Assembly: GCA_031370485.1 (NCBI GenBank)
Contig: JANMQK010000060.1
Coordinates: 1-6,239, forward strand
Reading direction: 5' to 3'
From: JANMQK01 sp031370485
GTDB taxonomy: Bacteria > Acidobacteriota > Polarisedimenticolia > Gp22-AA2
Length of the DNA: 6,239 nt
Shown: piece by piece, positions 1 to 6,239 of the stretch
How the letters are laid out: every line of letters starts with the position of its first letter
Position numbering within the stretch: position 1 is the stretch's first letter
Translations under genes and position numbers: made by a program
Notes under the pieces: generated by a model
The model's input: only the letters and a program-made list of their open reading frames with translations
Told to the model about the DNA's origin: nothing
The model's database searches: none

Positions 1-409
1 CCGCAAACCGCTCGTTGCCGGCGAGACGCCGCTCGATCGCACTGCGCGCCAGGTAACGCGACACGAGAAACGCCGCCGAGGCGCCGGTGGTTGCCGCGAC
101 GAAGACGATGACCGTCCCCCAGAGAAGTCCGAACAGGGCCCCCGCCGCGAGCGTCAGCACCGAGCCCGGAACGAAGGCGACGGTGGCCACGACGTATCCC
201 AGGATGAAGGCTATCGGACCCCAGGGCCCGAGTCCCTCGAGCCACGCCGTAAACACGCCGACGTAGCCGCTCGCCTGGCGCCCGAGCATGACGATGAGGA
301 CGATCGCGACAACGAGAAGGATGAGTTTTCCCCAGGGCAGGCCCCGGCGCGTTCCAGGCTTGGCGGTCGCCCCGGTGCCCCCCTGCATGCTGTCCGCCTG
401 TTCGACCAT
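1..409 (-). CDS. TVP38/TMEM64 family (DedA-like, VTT domain) membrane protein, N-terminal part
   Basis: This gene is incomplete: 136 codons are visible and the rest lies beyond the left edge. My translation starts MVEQADSMQGG, with a short hydrophilic arginine-containing leader (residues 1-28) and a first membrane helix at about 29-43 (LILLVVAIVLIVMLG). A second hydrophobic block spans about 62-117. It contains the family-typical stretch FVPGSVLTLAAGALFG (79-94), followed by G-rich helices and a conserved-looking SRYLAR (117-122). This fits the VTT domain of inner-membrane TVP38/DedA proteins, members of which have been linked to lipid scrambling and membrane homeostasis; the substrate here is unknown. 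The ATG at 409 is chosen because AAGGGG (419-424) lies 9 bases upstream. A second ATG seven codons in has weaker spacing. The gene begins 14 bases after the stop of the upstream glucosidase gene, so it is probably co-transcribed, but nothing in its sequence ties it to glycan metabolism. Family call is confident, exact role is not. Confidence 0.85.
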   Translation of the reverse strand, partial: MVEQADSMQGGTGATAKPGTRRGLPWGKLILLVVAIVLIVMLGRQASGYVGVFTAWLEGLGPWGPIAFILGYVVATVAFVPGSVLTLAAGALFGLLWGTVIVFVAATTGASAAFLVSRYLARSAIERRLAGNERFA

Positions 410-418
410 GCGACTGTT

Positions 419-424
419 CCCCTT
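419..424 (-). promoter_or_regulatory. Ribosome-binding site of the TVP38-family gene, overlapping the upstream stop
   Basis: AAGGGG on the minus strand lies 9 bases before ATG 409. Its first base is the last base of the TAA stop (426-424) of the GH63-like gene, which suggests coupled or at least co-transcribed expression. There is no terminator hairpin in the 14-base gap. Confidence 0.55.
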
Positions 425-3192
425 TAAGTCCGGGATCGTGGGCCCGGTCCGTGCGAAACCGCCCCTCTCGAGGCCGCCACCGGCCTTGCCGATGCCGGTT
501 GCTCTGCCCGGGCCGGGCGCTTCTCTTTCGCCAGGCCGTCCAGCAGCCGGACGACCAGTGCCGTCCAGCCGGTCTGATGGCTTGCCCCGACGCCGCGCCC
601 CGTCTCGCCGTGGAAATACTCGTGGAACAGGACCAGGTCGCGCCAGTGCTTGTCGTCGGCGTAGCGCCGGTCGCCGCCGTGGCAGGGCCGCGCCCCGGTG
701 GCGTCGGGCAGGAAGATCCGGGTGAGACGTTGGCTCAGCTCGCGCGCCACCTCCCCCAGGTGCATCATCCGGCCCGAACCGGTCGGGCATTCGACCTTGA
801 GCGTGTCGCCGTAGAAGTGATGGTACCTCTCCAAGGCCTCGACCAGCAGGAAATTCACCGGGAACCAGATGGGACCCCGCCAGTTCGAGTTGCCGCCGAA
901 CAGCCCCGAGTCCGACTCGCCGGGGACATATTCGACCCGGTACTCCTGCCCGTCCGCCTGGAAGATGTAGGGGTGATCGCGGTGGAATTTCGACACCGAG
1001 CGGATGCCGTAGGGGGAGAGAAACTCGTTCTCGTCCAGGAGGTACTTCAGCACGCGCTCGAGCCTCTCGCGGGACGGAATGGCGAGCAGCCGGTGGTCGT
1101 GATGCCCCATCGCCTCGAGGTAGGAGATTTGGCTCGACAGGTCGGGGCGGTTGTCGAGAAACCACCGCAGCCGCTTCTTGAACCCGGGGAGATGGTTCAT
1201 CGTCTCCATCTCCAGTACTTCGACGGCGTAGAGCGGGATCAACCCCACCATCGAGCGGATGCGTAGCGGAATTTGCTGCCCGTCGAGGTGCAGCTGGTCG
1301 TAGTAGAAGCCGTCCTTCTCGTCCCAGAGACCGGTCCCGCCCAGCGTGTTCATGGCGTCGACAATCGCCACGAAGTGCTCGAAGAACTTCGAGGCGATGT
1401 CCTCGGTCGCCGGGTTGTCCCGGCTCAACTCGAGCGCCATCGAGAGCATCGTGGCGCAGTAAAACGCCATCCAGGCGGTTCCGTCCGCCTGCTCGAGATG
1501 CCCCCCGGTCGGAAGCGGCCGCGATCGGTCAAAGACGCCGATGTTGTCGAGGCCGAGAAAGCCGCCGGAAAAGATGTGCTTCCCCCCGACGTCCTTGCGG
1601 TTCACCCACCAGGTGAAATTGATCATCAGCTTCTGGAAGACACGGGACAGGAAAACCCGGTCGCGCTTTCCGCGGGGCCCCGTCATCTTGTAGGCGCGCC
1701 AGCAGGCCCACGCATGCACCGGCGGGTTGACGTCACCGAACGCGAATTCGTAGGCCGGGATCTGCCCGTTCGGATGCATGTACCACTCGCGCAGCATCAG
1801 CACCAGCTGGTCCTTGGCGAACTGCGGATCGACGTGCGCGAACGGGATCATGTGGAACGCCAGGTCCCAGGCCGCATACCACGGGTACTCCCACTTGTCG
1901 GGCATCGACAGGACGTCGCGGTTGAAGAGCTGCCCCCAGTCGGCGTTCCGTCCCTGCCTGCGCTCCGGGGGAGGGGTGGGCTGCGCGGGGTCCCCCTCGA
2001 GCCAGTCCTTGATGATGTAGTGGTAGAACTGCTTGCTCCAGAGGAGCCCGGCATACCCCTGGCGCGCGACGCGGCGCTGCTCCTCGTCCAGGGCGCCCGG
2101 GATGCGCCCGGCGTAGAAGGCGTCCGCTTCGCCTTTCCGCGCCATGAAGGTCTGGTCGAAATCGGCGCCGAAGGGGTTCGCGGGCGCGTCCTTTTCGGCC
2201 GAGAGCCGCAGCCGGACGACCGCCTCGCCCCCCGCCGGCAGATCGATCCGGTAGCGCGCCGCCGCCTTGGTCCCGATGCGCGCGGGGTTGACCGCGTCAC
2301 GACGCCCGTGGATGACGTACTCGTGGAAGGCGTCCTTGACGTAAGGGCTCGCGTTCGGAGAGCCGAAGAGACGCATCGTGTTCGTCTCGTTATCGGTGAA
2401 CAGAAGCTCGGGCGCGGCTGCCCCCTTGCGCGGCTCGACCGCCAGAACGTAAGGTCCAAGGGACTCGTGGACCGCCGCGATCGTGCCGTCGCCACGGCGC
2501 GTCATCGAACCCTTGGGCCAGTACGCCTCTCCCGTTCTTCCCCAGGACCAGGTGTTCCTGAACCAGAGGGTCGGCAAAAGGTCGAGTGTCGCAGGCTCCG
2601 GGCCCCGGTTGGCCACGGTTATCCTTATAAGGATGTCGTCGGGGGCGCTCTTGGCGTACTCGGCGACGACGTCGAAGTAGCGCCCCCCCTCGAGGGCCCC
2701 GGTGTCACTCAACTCGAACTCGGGGTCCGACTTGCCCCGGCGGCGGTTCTCGGCCACCAGCCGATCGTACGGGAACTCCATCTGGGGGTACTTGTAGAGC
2801 GCCTTCATGTAGGAATGGGTCGGGGTGGAGTCGAGGTAGTAGTAGCACTCCTTGACGTCTTCGCCGTGGTTTCCCTCGGGCCCGGTGAGGCCGAAGATCC
2901 GCTCCTTCAGGATCGGGTCGCGGCCGTTCCAGAGGGCCAGTGAGAAGCAAAGGCGGCACTCGCGATCGGTGATGCCGAGAAGCCCGTCCTCGCCCCAGCG
3001 ATAAGTGCGGCTGCGGGCGTGGTCGTGCGGCAGGTAGTCCCAGCATTCTCCCCCCGCCGAGTAGTCCTCGCGCACCGTGCCCCACTGCCGCTCGGACAGG
3101 TAGGGCCCCCAGCGCTTCCAATTTTTCTCGCGCCGGGCGTCCTCCTCCAGGCGGCGCGACTCGGCGTCTTCTTCGATCTTCATCGTGGCCAT
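424..3192 (-). CDS. GH63-like (MGH1-like) putative glucosidase, 922 aa
   Basis: A large, probably cytoplasmic glycoside hydrolase with no signal peptide or membrane segment. The N-terminal part (about 20-175) carries the signature of a widespread but poorly characterised 'glucosidase' family that also has yeast and fungal members: NWKRWGPYLSERQWGTVRED, then YLPHDHARSRTYRWGEDGL, then ALWNGRDPILKERIFGL. A beta-rich region continues to about 340. The (alpha/alpha)6-barrel-type domain covers about 370-888. Within it, WYAAWDLAFH places Asp443 as the candidate general acid, GGNSNWRGPIWFPVN (766-780) is a conserved sugar-binding-type loop, and LFHEYFHGETG places Glu858 as the candidate general base. 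These residue roles are inferred by analogy with GH63 enzymes such as E. coli YgjK and the Thermus mannosylglycerate hydrolase. Residues 889-922 are an Ala/Arg/Pro-rich tail, probably disordered. The start at 3192 has GGGAGG (3200-3205) 7 bases upstream; an in-frame ATG at 3183 overlaps the preceding stop. Linkage to a debranching enzyme suggests an alpha-glucoside substrate, but glucosylglycerate or mannosylglycerate type compounds are also possible. Confidence 0.9.
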   Translation of the reverse strand: MATMKIEEDAESRRLEEDARREKNWKRWGPYLSERQWGTVREDYSAGGECWDYLPHDHARSRTYRWGEDGLLGITDRECRLCFSLALWNGRDPILKERIFGLTGPEGNHGEDVKECYYYLDSTPTHSYMKALYKYPQMEFPYDRLVAENRRRGKSDPEFELSDTGALEGGRYFDVVAEYAKSAPDDILIRITVANRGPEPATLDLLPTLWFRNTWSWGRTGEAYWPKGSMTRRGDGTIAAVHESLGPYVLAVEPRKGAAAPELLFTDNETNTMRLFGSPNASPYVKDAFHEYVIHGRRDAVNPARIGTKAAARYRIDLPAGGEAVVRLRLSAEKDAPANPFGADFDQTFMARKGEADAFYAGRIPGALDEEQRRVARQGYAGLLWSKQFYHYIIKDWLEGDPAQPTPPPERRQGRNADWGQLFNRDVLSMPDKWEYPWYAAWDLAFHMIPFAHVDPQFAKDQLVLMLREWYMHPNGQIPAYEFAFGDVNPPVHAWACWRAYKMTGPRGKRDRVFLSRVFQKLMINFTWWVNRKDVGGKHIFSGGFLGLDNIGVFDRSRPLPTGGHLEQADGTAWMAFYCATMLSMALELSRDNPATEDIASKFFEHFVAIVDAMNTLGGTGLWDEKDGFYYDQLHLDGQQIPLRIRSMVGLIPLYAVEVLEMETMNHLPGFKKRLRWFLDNRPDLSSQISYLEAMGHHDHRLLAIPSRERLERVLKYLLDENEFLSPYGIRSVSKFHRDHPYIFQADGQEYRVEYVPGESDSGLFGGNSNWRGPIWFPVNFLLVEALERYHHFYGDTLKVECPTGSGRMMHLGEVARELSQRLTRIFLPDATGARPCHGGDRRYADDKHWRDLVLFHEYFHGETGRGVGASHQTGWTALVVRLLDGLAKEKRPARAEQPASARPVAASRGAVSHGPGPRSRT

Positions 3193-5177
3193 CGTTCCGC
3201 CTCCCTTCCCGTCCCCGTGCGCATCTCCCCCACCGCCAGGACGACACGGTCGAGCCGCAGCGCCTCTCCAACCGACCAGGCCTGGAAGGGACAGCCGCGC
3301 GGCGTGTGGGGTGATTCGCCGTCGGCGATCTCGGAGATGTGTCCGAGCCCGGCTTCATCCAGATGACGAAGAAGCGGATCGAGGAAACGTGTCCTGGCCT
3401 CTTTTTTCGCGGCGTCGGTCCCTCCGCGCACCCGCACCCAGGCCTCGACGAACGGGCCCATGAGCCACGGCCAGACCGTTCCCTGGTGGTAGGCCCCGTC
3501 CCGCTCCCTCACCCCTCCTTCATAGCGCGGCGCGTACCCGGGGGCCATGGGGTCGAGAGAACGAAGCCCGAGCGGAGTCAGCAGGCGCCGTTCGACCGCC
3601 GCCACGACACGCGCGGCCGTCTCCCCCTCGAGAAGCGGGAAGGGAAGGCCGCCGATCGCGAAGATCTGGTTCGGACGGAAGGCGCTGTCCACGGCGCCGT
3701 GCCTGTGATCGACGTCGACGACGTCGTGAAGTTGTCCCTCGCTCTCGACGACAAAGCGCCGCCGGAACGACTCGAGCCCTTTGGCGTGCAGCGCCTTCCA
3801 CCGCCCGGAGGAGGCGCCGCCGATCGCCAGGGCGTTCAGCCAGAGCGCCTCGACCTCGACCGGCTTGCCGATGCGCGGGGTGACGACCCAGTCCCCGACC
3901 TTGGCGTCCATCCAGGTCAGCTGCACTCCCGGCTCGCCGGCCGCGAGAAGCCCGTCCTCGTCGGCGTGGATGTTATAGCGCGTCCCCTCCGAGTAGCCCG
4001 TAAGAATCGCCTCGATGGCGGCGCGCAGCAGTTTCAGGTCGGCTTCGGGCGCCGGGCGGTTCCCGGCCGCCATCGCCTCAAGGTAGTCGTGCAGGGCGAC
4101 GACGTACCAGAGCGACGCGTCGACCGAGTTGAACTCCGGCTCGTCCCCACGGTCCGGGAAGCGGTTCGGCAGCATCCCGCGGGAGACCGCCCCGGCCCAC
4201 TCGACCAGGATCGAACGCGCGTCGTCGAGTCGCCCGGTGGCGATGCAAAGACCACGCAGCGCGATGAAGGTGTCGCGCCCCCAGTCGGTGAACCAGGGGT
4301 ATCCGGCGGCGATGGTCGTGCCGCGCCCCCGCCGTAATAGATAAGCGTCGGCGGCGCGGTGAAGTCGCGTCGGGTAGCGGTCCGTGTTCCGTCTTTCCCC
4401 CTCGGCCTTGCGGACGTGCGCGAGGAGATCGGCGGCGGCCTGCGACGGCGCCGTGAGGGATGAGCTTCTCTCGTCCTGGGCCGCCAGGACGAGCGCCGCC
4501 TCGCCCCGTCCGAGATCGAAGGTCAGCGTGCCCGGAGACGCCAAGTCCTCGGTGAAGTCGAGGCCGCGCGCCCTCTCTTCTTCATAAAGGAAATTGCGGT
4601 ACCAGCAGGGCTCGTGGCCATACCGTCCGTTCGACAGCGCGATGACTGCCGGAAGCCCCGGGTATGGGCGCCACGCGACACGCCCCTCACGCGTCTCCGG
4701 CGCGAAGTTGAACCCCGGGTTCTCGTGGTGCAGGGAGTGATAGTCGCGGCCCGAAAGAAGGGGGCGGACGGAAAGGATGGCACCGGGCCGTGGACTGGAC
4801 AGTTTCCAGGAAAGCGCCACGACGGGCGCGTCGCGCAGCGCGACGATCTCATGGTCGATGCGGGTCCCATCCTCCAGCCGGAACCGCCAGCGCGGCCAGG
4901 GGTCGGCCGTGAAGGACTCGATCCGCCCTGCCCCGTCCGGGTGCACCACATCGGGCGCGTAGCGCTGAGAGGAAAGCGCAAAGGTCCCCCCGGGGGTGGT
5001 CACCGAGGCCTCGAAGCCGTTCACCAGGACGACGCGCCCGGTCGGCGGTGTCGTCGCCGGCAATAGTAGCGCGTGGTATCGCCGCGTCCGCATCAGCCCC
5101 ACGGTGCCCGAGGCGAATCCGCCGAGGCCGTCGGCCTCCAGCCATTCGGCGCCCCGCTCAGGCATCTTTGACGTCAT
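3180..5177 (-). CDS. Amylo-alpha-1,6-glucosidase, bacterial/archaeal-type glycogen debranching enzyme (GH133-like), 665 aa
   Basis: Predicted to hydrolyse alpha-1,6 branch stubs of glycogen-like glucans in the cytoplasm. The N-terminal GDE_N-type domain (about 10-250) opens with WLEADGLGGFASGTVGLM (12-29) and RTRRYHALLLPAT, which is highly characteristic. The C-terminal GDE_C catalytic barrel (about 265-645) shows GYPWFTDWGRDTFIALRG (292-309), LPNRFPDRGDEPEFNSVDAS (336-355), LTWMDAKVGDW (420-430), YEGGVRERDGAYHQGTVWPW (552-571), and HISEIADGESPHTPRGCPFQ (613-632). Conserved Asp302, Asp353, Asp424 and Glu616 are candidate catalytic or binding residues; I cannot assign each role from sequence alone. 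No 4-alpha-glucanotransferase domain is present, unlike eukaryotic debranching enzymes. The ATG at 5177 is chosen because the GDE_N homology begins directly after it and GGGGGG (5186-5191) lies 8 bases upstream. The frame stays open to 5459, but that extension is Arg/Ala-rich and unlike the family. The gene is the first of the leftward operon, and its TGA overlaps the start region of the GH63-like gene. Confidence 0.95.
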   Translation of the reverse strand: MTSKMPERGAEWLEADGLGGFASGTVGLMRTRRYHALLLPATTPPTGRVVLVNGFEASVTTPGGTFALSSQRYAPDVVHPDGAGRIESFTADPWPRWRFRLEDGTRIDHEIVALRDAPVVALSWKLSSPRPGAILSVRPLLSGRDYHSLHHENPGFNFAPETREGRVAWRPYPGLPAVIALSNGRYGHEPCWYRNFLYEEERARGLDFTEDLASPGTLTFDLGRGEAALVLAAQDERSSSLTAPSQAAADLLAHVRKAEGERRNTDRYPTRLHRAADAYLLRRGRGTTIAAGYPWFTDWGRDTFIALRGLCIATGRLDDARSILVEWAGAVSRGMLPNRFPDRGDEPEFNSVDASLWYVVALHDYLEAMAAGNRPAPEADLKLLRAAIEAILTGYSEGTRYNIHADEDGLLAAGEPGVQLTWMDAKVGDWVVTPRIGKPVEVEALWLNALAIGGASSGRWKALHAKGLESFRRRFVVESEGQLHDVVDVDHRHGAVDSAFRPNQIFAIGGLPFPLLEGETAARVVAAVERRLLTPLGLRSLDPMAPGYAPRYEGGVRERDGAYHQGTVWPWLMGPFVEAWVRVRGGTDAAKKEARTRFLDPLLRHLDEAGLGHISEIADGESPHTPRGCPFQAWSVGEALRLDRVVLAVGEMRTGTGREAERWPR
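3200..3205 (-). promoter_or_regulatory. Ribosome-binding site of the GH63-like gene, inside the debranching gene
   Basis: GGGAGG on the minus strand lies 7 bases before ATG 3192 and within the last codons of the debranching gene. A second in-frame ATG at 3183 forms an ATGA overlap with that gene's TGA (3182-3180), but it is 16 bases from the GGGAGG. Ribosomes finishing the first gene could therefore reinitiate at either ATG; the first is favoured by spacing. Confidence 0.65.
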
Positions 5178-5494
5178 GCGCTCGTCCCCCCTGTTCCAGG
5201 ACCGCCGCCTTGCACGGGACGCCCGCGCAGGACCGCGGCAGGCGAGTGGGTAACACCGGCCGGCCCGCGCCTGTTCCCGCCGCCTCGCGCCTCGGGAAGC
5301 CGCGTCATTTGGAGCCGCGCCGCCACCCCGGGTCGTTTTCTTTGTCGGATCCGTCCGCACCCTGGCGGCCGGAAGGCCAAGATAGCGCACTCCGCCGGGT
5401 GAGTCCATGCCCGCCTCGCCGGGAATCCCGCTTTCGCGCCGTCCGTCCTTGCAAGGCAAGTAAGACGTTGCGCGGGGGGGGGAGGGCCTTTAGA
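5178..5494. other. Divergent intergenic region between the debranching operon and the DUF4912 gene
   Basis: These 317 bases should hold the control signals for both directions. The region is GC-rich and I see no convincing gene in it. Weak sigma70-like candidates exist. On the minus strand TGGACT (5402-5407) is followed after 17 bases by TATCTT (5379-5384). On the plus strand TTGCGC (5468-5473) is followed after 17 bases by TAGAAT (5491-5496). Both are partial matches and could be chance. A perfect 10-bp palindrome, CCTTGCAAGG (5447-5456), is a possible operator half-size site. A small GGCC-GGAA-GGCC hairpin can form near 5367-5378. A run of nine G occupies 5474-5482. The alternative is that the rightward gene starts further upstream and part of this stretch is coding. 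Confidence 0.5.
5186..5191 (-). promoter_or_regulatory. Ribosome-binding site deciding the debranching-enzyme start
   Basis: On the minus strand GGGGGG, followed by A, lies 8 bases before the ATG at 5177. It supports this start over the longer open frame reaching 5459, whose extra residues do not resemble the family. Confidence 0.6.
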
Positions 5495-5497
5495 ATG
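5481..5497 (+). promoter_or_regulatory. Shine-Dalgarno sequence and ATG upstream of the DUF4912 gene
   Basis: GGAGGG (5481-5486) lies 8 bases before ATG 5495-5497, the best translation start signal on the plus strand here. The ATG is not in the frame of the DUF4912 domain; its own frame ends at TGA 5687-5689. It is either the true start of a gene whose frame is disrupted downstream, or a chance occurrence. The hexamer TAGAAT overlapping this ATG could instead be a -10 element, which would favour a later start such as GTG 5547. Confidence 0.4.
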
Positions 5498-5546
5498 GGG
5501 CGACCCGATATCGTCCGAACGACTTATCTGGAGCGCCCAGACCCTC

Positions 5547-6239
5547 GTGCCGTCCGCGACCCCGCAGCCTCGTCGAACCCCGAGACCGGCCAGTTCCCTC
5601 CGGACCGTGGAGAGTGGCTCGCGGGCCGTCCTGATGCTCGTCAACCCACGCCTGCTGTTTCTTTACTGGGTGACCGGGGAGGCGATTGACAAGGACCTGG
5701 CGCGCGCCGCCGGCCATGCGGAAATCCGGATGGACGAAGATGCCGGGGAGGGGCGGTTCAAGGAAGTGCGCCGCCAGGAGTTCGACTTCAGGACCGGCAA
5801 CTGGTACCTGGGCACCGAGGGTGCCAATCGGATCGTGCGCGTCCGTCTCGGCCTGCGACAGCGCTCCGGATTCCGGGAGATATTGCGCAGCAACAGTCTG
5901 CGGGTTCCTCGCGAGCGGCCCGGTGAGGCGCGGGAAACCTGGATGGACAGGAACGACCTCCTTGCGGGCCGGGCGACGAGGGCCGCGGCGCCGCCGCACC
6001 GGCTTGCGGTCGCTCCCCCTTCGGAAGGGGAGAGCCCGGCAGGGGCAAACCTGGCAGGAGCAAACCTGGCTGGAGAGAATCGGGCCGGCACGCCCTCGCC
6101 GGCCGTGTCCTCGCCTGCGGCCTCCTCGCCTGCCGGGTGGGGGATGTCCTGGGCGAGCTCGCCCCCCGGGAGAGTCGCCTGGGGCGATCCGCCCTCTGCG
6201 ACGACGGCGCGAGTGGCCGAGTCGGCGCGCGTGGGAACG
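5547..6239 (+). CDS. DUF4912 domain protein, incomplete at the right edge, start uncertain and possibly frameshifted
   Basis: The frame containing the domain is open from 5403 to the window end with no stop. The DUF4912 domain lies at about 5616-5960. It shows RAVLMLVNPRLLFLYWVTGE, then EFDFRTGNWYLG, IVRVRLGL, and FREILRSNSLRVPRERPGE, matching the family pattern of a 'VNP...YW' strand, a 'WY.' strand and a closing 'SN.v..PR'. The function of DUF4912 is not established. From general knowledge it is often encoded next to GH57 (DUF1957) branching enzymes, so a role in alpha-glucan synthesis is plausible. After the domain the protein becomes Pro/Ala/Ser-rich, with a five-residue periodicity. In this frame the possible starts are GTG 5547, GTG 5607 and ATG 5634, none with a good ribosome-binding site; ATG 5634 would cut into the domain. 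A much better start (ATG 5495 after GGAGGG) lies in another frame, giving a 64-residue reading that ends at TGA 5687-5689. The protein is transcribed divergently from the debranching gene. The family call is firm, the start is not. Confidence 0.75.
   Translation, partial: MPSATPQPRRTPRPASSLRTVESGSRAVLMLVNPRLLFLYWVTGEAIDKDLARAAGHAEIRMDEDAGEGRFKEVRRQEFDFRTGNWYLGTEGANRIVRVRLGLRQRSGFREILRSNSLRVPRERPGEARETWMDRNDLLAGRATRAAAPPHRLAVAPPSEGESPAGANLAGANLAGENRAGTPSPAVSSPAASSPAGWGMSWASSPPGRVAWGDPPSATTARVAESARVGT
6042..6131 (+). repeat. 15-bp (five-codon) periodic repeat in the tail of the DUF4912 gene
   Basis: Six consecutive 15-base units stay in one register. Three are GANLA-type (6042-6056, 6057-6071, and a degenerate 6072-6086 reading GENRA). 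Three are SSP-type (6087-6101 GTPSP, 6102-6116 AVSSP, 6117-6131 AASSP). At DNA level GCAAACCTGGC recurs 15 bases apart, and TCCTCGCCTGC recurs at 6108 and 6123. The units lie after the DUF4912 domain in the low-complexity linker. The ANLAG units resemble pentapeptide-repeat consensus but are too few to form that fold. Confidence 0.7.

Noticed and set aside
451..2943. Two long plus-strand open frames (451-1266 and 1273-2943) in the same frame, antisense to the GH63-like gene
   Set aside because: They are the mirror of a strongly G/C-biased coding frame. Their translations are Val/Arg/Pro/Gly-rich with no recognisable domain, while the minus strand encodes an unmistakable enzyme.
3339..4337. 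332-codon plus-strand open frame opposite the debranching enzyme
   Set aside because: Composition is that of an antisense shadow, with no family motifs; the opposite strand carries clear GDE_C motifs throughout.
5367..5378. GGCC-GGAA-GGCC hairpin as a terminator
   Set aside because: The stem is only four pairs, no T-run follows on either strand, and it lies between two divergent gene starts where a terminator is not expected.
5178..5459. N-terminal extension of the debranching enzyme by 94 codons from a TTG
   Set aside because: The extension is Arg/Ala/Gly-rich and unlike the family, and the ATG at 5177 has a good ribosome-binding site immediately before the GDE_N domain.
5490..5999. Minus-strand open frame opposite the DUF4912 domain
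   Set aside because: It lacks recognisable motifs and competes with clear DUF4912 motifs on the plus strand.
6039..6090. Possible pentapeptide-repeat domain from the ANLAG units
   Set aside because: Only two good units and one degenerate one are present. A pentapeptide-repeat helix needs many more, so this is better called a short tandem expansion in a linker.

Overview
This is a GC-rich, tightly packed bacterial segment centred on alpha-glucan (glycogen-type) metabolism. It holds three leftward genes that look like one operon, and one rightward gene read divergently from them. No tRNA, rRNA, CRISPR array, transposase or integrase was seen. The strong G/C bias at third codon positions and the gene families suggest a high-GC environmental bacterium. 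The sequence does not allow a phylum to be named.

Layout from right to left on the minus strand: (1) 5177-3180 encodes a 665-residue amylo-alpha-1,6-glucosidase of the bacterial/archaeal glycogen-debranching type (GH133-like). (2) 3192-424 encodes a 922-residue GH63-like (MGH1-like) putative glucosidase. It overlaps gene 1 by 13 bases, so translation is probably coupled. (3) From 409 off the left edge runs the N-terminal part of a TVP38/TMEM64 (DedA/VTT-type) multi-spanning membrane protein. Its start is 14 bases after the stop of gene 2, and its Shine-Dalgarno sequence overlaps that stop codon.

On the plus strand, a gene running off the right edge encodes a DUF4912 protein. From general knowledge, DUF4912 genes often sit beside GH57 (DUF1957) alpha-glucan branching enzymes, so a branching enzyme may lie just beyond the window. 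The debranching enzyme, the glucosidase and the DUF4912 gene together suggest a locus for building and remodelling a storage alpha-glucan. The membrane protein is probably a passenger.

The most notable anomalies are in the rightward gene. Its best ribosome-binding site and ATG (5495) are in a different frame from the DUF4912 domain, which suggests a +1 frame disruption near 5600-5616 or a misleading upstream start. A run of nine G lies just before that start. Its C-terminal part carries a stretch with a strict 15-bp (five-codon) period. The 317-base divergent intergenic region has only weak promoter-like signals. I see no clear sign of a wholly new system; the GH63-like enzyme of unknown substrate is the best functional unknown.
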